From NCBI GenBank assembly GCA_934613185.1, contig CAKTSO010000024.1, forward strand, positions 1 to 17,063: a DNA stretch of 17,063 bases, read 5' to 3'. The DNA comes from an uncultured Clostridia bacterium. Its GTDB lineage: Bacteria > Bacillota > Clostridia > Christensenellales > Maliibacteriaceae. Positions 14,572 through 17,063 of the stretch are shown piece after piece (within the stretch, counting starts at the first letter, position 1; each line of letters starts with the position of its first letter). Both the position numbers and the translations under genes were made by a program. The notes under the pieces were generated by a model. It saw only the letters and a program-made list of their open reading frames with translations, made no database searches and was not told where the DNA came from.

Positions 14572-15667
14572 AAATTCTCGGCACGCGCTTGCCGATGGCG
14601 CAGAGGACTTCGTAGCCGATCGTCTCCTGCCAGGCGGCCATTTCGTTGGCGCTGATCTGTTCCTTTCCCTGCTGCCCCAAAAGGACGACCTCGTCGCGGA
14701 TGGCGACGTTCGGGATGCCGGTCAAATCGATCATCGTCTGATCCATGCAGACACGGCCGATGACCGGCGCGCGCTTGCCGTGAACCAGGACATAGCCCGT
14801 GTTGCCGATGGCTCTTCGATACCCGTCCGCATAGCCGACGGGTATCGTTCCCACAAGCGTATCGCCGCTCGTGCGGTACGTCACGCCGTAGCTTACGCCC
14901 TCGTCGGGACCGATCCACTTCAAATTGACGATCTGCGTCGTCCAGCGCATCGCAGGCTGAAGGAATCCGACGTCGCCGGGGCCGGGATCGTACCCGTAGA
15001 GCGCATAGCCCGGGCGCACCATATCGTAATGATACTGCGGCCAATGCAGCGTCACGGCGCTGTTGCCCGCATGGATAACCGGCGAAAAGCCCATCGCGCG
15101 GATGATCGACAGCGCGTGTTCAAATCTCGCGACCTGCATTTGGAAATACTCATTGTCGCCTTCGTCCGCCGTGGCAAAATGCGTAAACACGCCCTCGAAA
15201 AACAACTCGGGCGCTTCGCGGAAGACGCTCAACAGCCCCGTCAGCGCGGCATCTTCGCGCACGCCGAGGCGCGCCATGCCGGTGTCGATCTTCAAATGGA
15301 CGCGCGCGCGCTTTTTCTTTGCGGCGGGACAGCGGCGAATCTCCTCCAGCTGGCCGGAATACCAGACGGTAAAGGAAATGTCGTTCATGATCAGCGTCTC
15401 GAGATCCGCCTCGTTCGACGCGCCGAGCACGAGAATCGGAAGCTTTACGCCGTTTTGGCGAAGCTCCAACGCTTCGTCGACCGTTGCGACGGCGAATGCG
15501 TCCGCGCCCGCGCTGATCAAGCTGCGCGCAACGGGAAGCGCGCCGTGACCGTAGGCGTCAGCCTTGATCACGGCCATGATATGTTTATCCGGACCGACAA
15601 GCGTACGAATCTGCTGAAGATTCCGGCCGACGATCTTGGGATTGATGTAAGCGAATGTCTGTCGCAT
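14564..15667 (-). CDS. alr: Alanine racemase (canonical)
   Basis: Alr interconverts L- and D-alanine with PLP, supplying D-Ala for peptidoglycan. The 367 residues carry all expected motifs. Lys35 in VIKADAYGHG binds PLP. Lys126 in VHLKIDTGMARLG is the carbamylated lysine position and Arg133 follows. HAGNSAVTLHW lies at 199-209, Tyr260 in GVSYGVTYR is the second catalytic base, and GTIPVGYADGY and GRVCMDQTMID follow. This contrasts with the divergent paralog at 2501-3559. The ATG follows AGGGAGC by 7 nt. It has its own promoter about 100 nt upstream. The gene end overlaps the cyclo-ligase start. Confidence 0.98.
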   Translation of the reverse strand: MRQTFAYINPKIVGRNLQQIRTLVGPDKHIMAVIKADAYGHGALPVARSLISAGADAFAVATVDEALELRQNGVKLPILVLGASNEADLETLIMNDISFTVWYSGQLEEIRRCPAAKKKRARVHLKIDTGMARLGVREDAALTGLLSVFREAPELFFEGVFTHFATADEGDNEYFQMQVARFEHALSIIRAMGFSPVIHAGNSAVTLHWPQYHYDMVRPGYALYGYDPGPGDVGFLQPAMRWTTQIVNLKWIGPDEGVSYGVTYRTSGDTLVGTIPVGYADGYRRAIGNTGYVLVHGKRAPVIGRVCMDQTMIDLTGIPNVAIRDEVVLLGQQGKEQISANEMAAWQETIGYEVLCAIGKRVPRIYV

Positions 15668-15745
15668 GATAAATGCTCCCTTTCCACGCTAAAACGCGAT
15701 CCGCGCGAAATCGATGCGGCGCAAACGAAAGTCCGCACCGCAAAT

Positions 15746-15774
15746 ATTATAGTACAAATCTCGCGCGCATGCAA
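15746..15774 (-). promoter_or_regulatory. Promoter of alr
   Basis: The minus strand has a perfect TATAAT (-10, 15746-15751) and TTGCAT (-35, 15769-15774) 17 nt upstream. The predicted start is near 15739. An 8-bp hairpin including G-U pairs (15716-15723 with 15734-15741) forms right at the mRNA 5' end and might stabilise it. Confidence 0.7.
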
Positions 15775-15825
15775 AAGCATTTCCCGCCGTTCGGCCGCGC
15801 CGTCGCACATACTTAACGCAAATGA

Positions 15826-15858
15826 TACAAAAAAAGGACGCACCGATGTACGTCCTTT
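15826..15858 (-). terminator. Intrinsic terminator of the ATP synthase operon
   Basis: A perfect 8-bp stem, AAAGGACG (15833-15840) with CGTCCTTT (15851-15858), has a 10-nt loop. On the minus strand it runs straight into seven T residues (15829-15835). It begins about 25 nt after the atpC stop, so atpC is the last gene of the operon. Confidence 0.9.
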
Positions 15859-15882
15859 GGGAAACTCATTTTAAAACAGGCA

Positions 15883-16146
15883 TTATTCCTCCCATTGAAA
15901 TCGATCCGTCAATATCCGCGTACCATCCGCCGAGACGACCAGAACGCCTTCGCCGATCTGCGCCGTTTTTTTCGTCTGTTCGTCCGTCAGGACCGTGCAC
16001 ACGCCGGCGCAGATGCTCGTCGTGAACGGGATGTGCCCCGCCATGATCGCAAGATCGCCCAACGTACCGCGAAGGGAGACGTTGACGACGTCGCCGTCAA
16101 ACGCTTTGCCCTGCGGCGTCGCGACCGTCAGATGAAACGCGGTCAT
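15883..16146 (-). CDS. atpC: ATP synthase epsilon subunit, short form without C-terminal helices
   Basis: The epsilon subunit sits on the rotor of F1Fo ATP synthase and in many bacteria inhibits ATP hydrolysis through two C-terminal helices. This protein has only 87 residues against the usual 130-140. The N-terminal beta-sandwich is complete: FHLTVATPQGKAFDGDVVNVSLRGTLGDLAIMAGHIPFTTSI, then IGEGVLVVSADGTRILTD. The helical hairpin is missing. The stop is a plain TAA, and a terminator follows within 25 nt, so there is no room for a lost C-terminal reading frame. The start ATG overlaps the atpD stop as ATGA. Short epsilons are known in some bacteria; here the inhibitory function is presumably absent. 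Confidence 0.95.
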   Translation of the reverse strand: MTAFHLTVATPQGKAFDGDVVNVSLRGTLGDLAIMAGHIPFTTSICAGVCTVLTDEQTKKTAQIGEGVLVVSADGTRILTDRFQWEE

Positions 16147-17063
16147 TGCTGCGCTCCTTTGGCCTTTTCGACGGCTTCGTCGATCGTGCCGACGAACAGG
16201 AAAGCCGACTCGGGAAGATCGTCATGCTTGCCTTCCAAAATCTCGCGGAAGCCGCGGACCGTCTCGGAAAGCGGCACATACGTGCCGGGAATGCCGGTGA
16301 ACTTCTCGGAAACGTGGAACGGCTGCGACAGGAAGCGCTGAATCTTTCTCGCACGCTGCACGAGCAGTTTATCCTCGTCGGAAAGCTCGTCCATACCCAT
16401 GATGGCGATGATGTCCATCAGTTCGTTATAACGCTGAAGCACGCGCTGCACCTCGCGGGCAACGTCGTAATGCTCCTGCCCCAAGACCTCGGGCGAGAGA
16501 ATGCGGCTCGTGGATTCCAGCGGATCGACCGCGGGATAAATGCCCTGAGACGCGATATTTCGCGACAGAACCGTCGTCGCGTCAAGATGCGCGAACGTCG
16601 TCGCGGGTGCGGGGTCGGTCAGGTCGTCCGCGGGAACATAGACCGCCTGAACGGAAGTGATCGAGCCCTTCTTCGTGGACGTGATACGCTCCTGCAAAGC
16701 GCCCATTTCCGTGGCAAGCGTGGGCTGATAGCCGACGGCGGAAGGCATACGGCCAAGCAGCGCCGAGACCTCGCTGCCCGCCTGCGTGAAGCGGAAGATG
16801 TTGTCGATGAACAAAAGCACGTCCTGTCCTTCGTGATCGCGGAAATACTCCGCGACCGTAAGTCCCGACAGCGCCACGCGCATACGCGCGCCCGGCGGTT
16901 CGTTCATCTGCCCGTAGACGAGCGCCGTATTGTTCAAAACGCCCGACTGTTTCATTTCGTTGTAAAGATCGTTGCCCTCGCGCGTGCGCTCGCCGACGCC
17001 CGTGAAAACGGACAGGCCGCCGTGCTGCTTGGCGACGTTGTTGATGAGTTCCATGATCAGAAC
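16143..17063 (-). CDS. atpD: ATP synthase beta subunit (N-terminus outside window)
   Basis: The beta subunit carries the catalytic nucleotide site of F1. The 306 visible residues are the C-terminal two thirds of a protein of about 465. The frame is open at the window edge (VLIMELINNVAKQHGG), so the P-loop lies outside. Seen are FTGVGERTREGNDLYNEM, the Walker B region VLLFIDNIFRFTQAGSE, ALLGRMPSAVGYQPTL, YVPADDLTDPAP with TTFAHLDATTVLSR, and the DELSEEDK-type DELSDEDKLLVQRARKIQRF that contacts gamma and epsilon. The end, VEKAKGAQQ, overlaps atpC by 4 nt. The Met at 17052-17054 is internal, not the start. Confidence 0.98.
   Translation of the reverse strand, partial: VLIMELINNVAKQHGGLSVFTGVGERTREGNDLYNEMKQSGVLNNTALVYGQMNEPPGARMRVALSGLTVAEYFRDHEGQDVLLFIDNIFRFTQAGSEVSALLGRMPSAVGYQPTLATEMGALQERITSTKKGSITSVQAVYVPADDLTDPAPATTFAHLDATTVLSRNIASQGIYPAVDPLESTSRILSPEVLGQEHYDVAREVQRVLQRYNELMDIIAIMGMDELSDEDKLLVQRARKIQRFLSQPFHVSEKFTGIPGTYVPLSETVRGFREILEGKHDDLPESAFLFVGTIDEAVEKAKGAQQ

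Noticed and set aside
14405..15874. Plus-strand open frame of 489 codons opposite alr and the cyclo-ligase
   Set aside because: It lies antisense to two clear genes with full family motifs, has no recognisable domain, is very rich in Arg, Ala and Asp, and has no convincing ribosome site. It is a GC-driven shadow.

Overview
The window is a compact bacterial chromosome segment in which every gene I can support lies on the minus strand. Shine-Dalgarno sequences are strong (AGGAGG type), promoters are sigma-A-like, terminators are intrinsic, and a YlmC/YmxH sporulation-family gene is present. Together with the gene orders rsmD-coaD, plsX-acpP and rnc-smc-ftsY, this points to a GC-rich member of the Bacillota, most likely a clostridial lineage. 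Genus and species cannot be told from the sequence. There are no rRNA or tRNA genes, insertion sequences or CRISPR arrays.

Layout in the direction of transcription (high to low coordinates). (1) 17063-15826: the end of the F1Fo ATP synthase operon, with atpD (N-terminus outside the window), an unusually short atpC, and a perfect-stem terminator. (2) 15774-13993: a promoter, a canonical alanine racemase (alr), and an overlapping 5-formyltetrahydrofolate cyclo-ligase. (3) 13998-10976: a promoter lying across the cyclo-ligase stop codon, then rsmD, coaD, a coiled-coil protein of unknown function, plsX and acpP, closed by a terminator. (4) 11041-2457: a long imperfect inverted repeat, then a tightly packed run rnc-smc-ftsY-murT-like-gatD-like-second alr-like gene, closed by a strong terminator. 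(5) 2393-445: a strong promoter, a roughly 240-nt structured leader, mgtE (Mg2+ transporter) and ylmC. (6) 447-1: a promoter across the ylmC stop codon, then nrdR, whose C-terminus is outside the window.

Most genes are housekeeping: ATP synthesis, folate, rRNA methylation, CoA, phospholipid and fatty-acid initiation, RNA processing, chromosome segregation and protein targeting. The most unusual part is the three-gene tail of the rnc-smc-ftsY operon. A Mur ligase of the MurT type and a GatD-type amidotransferase are followed by a divergent alanine-racemase paralog. The GatD-like protein has lost the expected nucleophilic Cys and the His at its canonical place. The MurT-like protein lacks the usual NPAG-like motif. 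The racemase has substitutions at two classic active-site positions. This looks like a derived peptidoglycan- or D-amino-acid-modifying module rather than standard lipid II amidation. Other points of interest are the mgtE leader, the long hairpin ahead of rnc, and the ATP synthase epsilon subunit without its C-terminal regulatory domain.
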